Assembly: GCA_937914785.1 (NCBI GenBank)
Contig: CALGIV010000180.1
Coordinates: forward strand, 1-6,739
Source: an uncultured Eubacteriaceae bacterium
GTDB lineage: Bacteria > Bacillota > Clostridia > Eubacteriales > UBA1433
Length of the DNA: 6,739 nt
Direction: 5' to 3'
Shown here: positions 5,630 to 6,739 of the stretch, in pieces
How the letters are laid out: every line of letters starts with the position of its first letter
How positions within the stretch are numbered: position 1 is the first letter of the stretch
Position numbers and translations under genes: made by a program
The notes under the pieces: model-generated
The model's database searches: none
What the model saw: the letters and a program-made list of their open reading frames with translations, nothing else
What the model was told of the DNA's origin: nothing

Positions 5630-6739
5630 ATGTATTTTAATAAAGATGTGACGCGTTTTGTTGCAGAAATAGAAGAAGCGTTAAAACCCGCTTATGAAAA
5701 AATTGAAGCGTTGGTTTTTGCCAATCAGAACAAGGTATTATCGGCTTTTAAGCGAAACCGGCTTTCTGAACGACATTTTAACGAGACGACCGGCTATGGC
5801 TACAGCGATGACGGCAGAGAAATTACGGATAAAATTTATGCCGATGTGCTCGATGCGCAAGCTGCGCTCGTGCGCACGCAGTTCTTCTCCGGCACACATG
5901 CCATTACCACAGCGCTGTTTGGCGTCTTAAGGCCGGGAGATAATTTTATCAGTATCACAAATGCGCCTTATGCGACGGTTAAGACGGCAGTTTTATCGGA
6001 TCAAGTCAGCGGCACGTTAAAAGAATTCGGCATCGGCTACAAACAGGTTGATCTCCGCCCGGATGGCTCGATCGATTATGACAAGGTATTTGCGATGATC
6101 GACCGGCAGACAAAACTGATCTACCTGCAGCGTTCGACCGGCTACGACGACCGCAAAGCGATCGGTATATCAGAAATTGCCGAGACGGTGGAAAAGATTA
6201 AACAATATGACGAAAATCTCCTCGTCTTTGTCGATAATTGTTACGGAGAGTTTTTAGAAGAAGTGGAGCCGACCGGTGTCGGCGTCGACTTTATGGCCGG
6301 CAGCCTGATTAAAAATATCGGCGGCGGCCTGGCTAAGACAGGGGCCTATATTGCCGGCAGGGAAGAGATCGTGGATATGTGCGCGCAAAGAATCAACGCA
6401 CCGGGGATCGGCGCAGAATCCGGCAGCAACTTAGGGCAGGTTCGAACCATTCTTCAAGGGCTCTTTTTAGCGCCGAAGGTGACAGGGGAAGCTTTAAAAA
6501 ACGCGATGTTGGTCGGCTGTTGTTTTGATAAGCTCGGCTATCGCGTATATCCGACGCCGCTGGACAAGCGCAGCGATATCATACAGGCCATTGTGTTAAA
6601 AGACAAGCAACAAGTATTGACTTTCTGTAAAGCTGTACAGGAAATTTCTCCTGTCGACAGCTATGTGACGCCGGAAGCGCGGGGGATGCCCGGCTACGAC
6701 AGTAATGTCATTATGGCGGCCGGATGCTTCATACAGGGC
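5630..6739 (+). CDS. PLP-dependent enzyme, methionine gamma-lyase/aluminium-resistance family (YnbB-like), 3' end cut off
   Basis: Open at the right edge; 370 codons from ATG 5630. Family members are about 410-430 aa, so some 40-60 residues are missing. It is a cytosolic fold-type I PLP enzyme of the Cys/Met-metabolism class. Numbered from ATG 5630: the phosphate-binding SGTHAI starts at Ser87, VDNCYGEF holds the expected cofactor-binding Asp202, and AGSLIKN holds the expected Schiff-base Lys228, followed by a Gly-rich GGGLAKTGAYIAG. The family signatures MPGYDSNVIMAAG and FIQG are at the cut end. The true substrate is not established; the lyase and aluminium-resistance names are inherited. 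ATG 5618 in the same frame would overlap miaA by 11 nt. ATG 5630 has a weak GAG 7 nt upstream and gives the better N-terminus (MYFNKDVTRF). Both imply coupling to miaA. The equivalent of the usual PYDT motif reads APYAT here. Confidence 0.88.
   Translation, partial: MYFNKDVTRFVAEIEEALKPAYEKIEALVFANQNKVLSAFKRNRLSERHFNETTGYGYSDDGREITDKIYADVLDAQAALVRTQFFSGTHAITTALFGVLRPGDNFISITNAPYATVKTAVLSDQVSGTLKEFGIGYKQVDLRPDGSIDYDKVFAMIDRQTKLIYLQRSTGYDDRKAIGISEIAETVEKIKQYDENLLVFVDNCYGEFLEEVEPTGVGVDFMAGSLIKNIGGGLAKTGAYIAGREEIVDMCAQRINAPGIGAESGSNLGQVRTILQGLFLAPKVTGEALKNAMLVGCCFDKLGYRVYPTPLDKRSDIIQAIVLKDKQQVLTFCKAVQEISPVDSYVTPEARGMPGYDSNVIMAAGCFIQG

Noticed and set aside
5694..5930. 78-codon plus-strand frame within the PLP enzyme gene
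   Set aside because: It overlaps the PLP gene in another frame, where SGTHAI and other family motifs are encoded. The alternative frame gives a basic peptide without known features.
1..6739. Mobile element, prophage, CRISPR array or RNA gene
   Set aside because: Reading both strands showed no terminal inverted repeats with a transposase, no spaced direct repeats of CRISPR type, and no tRNA or rRNA-like sequence. The window is nearly filled by five conserved genes.

Overview
The window is a compact, single-strand bacterial housekeeping block. All five genes are on the + strand: the tail of miaB, complete mutS, mutL and miaA, and a PLP-dependent enzyme of the methionine gamma-lyase/aluminium-resistance (YnbB-like) family that runs off the right edge. 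The MutS Walker A sequence (GPNMAGKST), an endonuclease-type MutL and the YnbB-like gene after miaA all suggest a Firmicute (Bacillota). Negativicutes or Clostridia are plausible, but the genus cannot be read from this sequence. I see no tRNA, rRNA, CRISPR array, insertion sequence, phage gene or other sign of recent transfer.

Layout. Positions 1-111 are the last 36 codons of miaB (TRAM domain). A 43-nt spacer leads to mutS (155-2776). A 50-nt spacer holding an AAGTT tandem repeat and a good Shine-Dalgarno leads to mutL (best start TTG at 2827, stop at 4677). miaA follows almost without a gap (ATG 4681, stop 5628). The PLP enzyme starts at 5618 or 5630, overlapping the end of miaA or lying one base past it, and is open at 6739. 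No spacer holds a convincing terminator or promoter, so the block reads as one operon with an upstream promoter outside the window. No gene-free stretch exceeds 50 nt.

How the genes work together. MutS recognises mismatches and MutL is the latent endonuclease it licenses. This MutL has the DQHA(X)2E(X)4E endonuclease motif and a clamp-binding-like QYLMMP, so it is of the MutH-independent type. MiaA puts the isopentenyl group on A37 of tRNAs reading UNN codons, and MiaB then methylthiolates it, so the two successive ms2i6A37 enzymes bracket the mismatch-repair pair. The last gene is metabolically unrelated as far as can be seen. The small RNA chaperone gene hfq, which commonly follows miaA, is not between miaA and the PLP gene.

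The region is mostly ordinary and I found no new system. The points most worth a second look are an eight-T tract in the part of mutL that encodes the interdomain linker, where a one-base slip in either direction truncates MutL before its endonuclease domain; the TTG start of mutL beside a competing out-of-frame ATG-AAA-TAA; and a QQTFF clamp-like motif encoded at the T tract itself.
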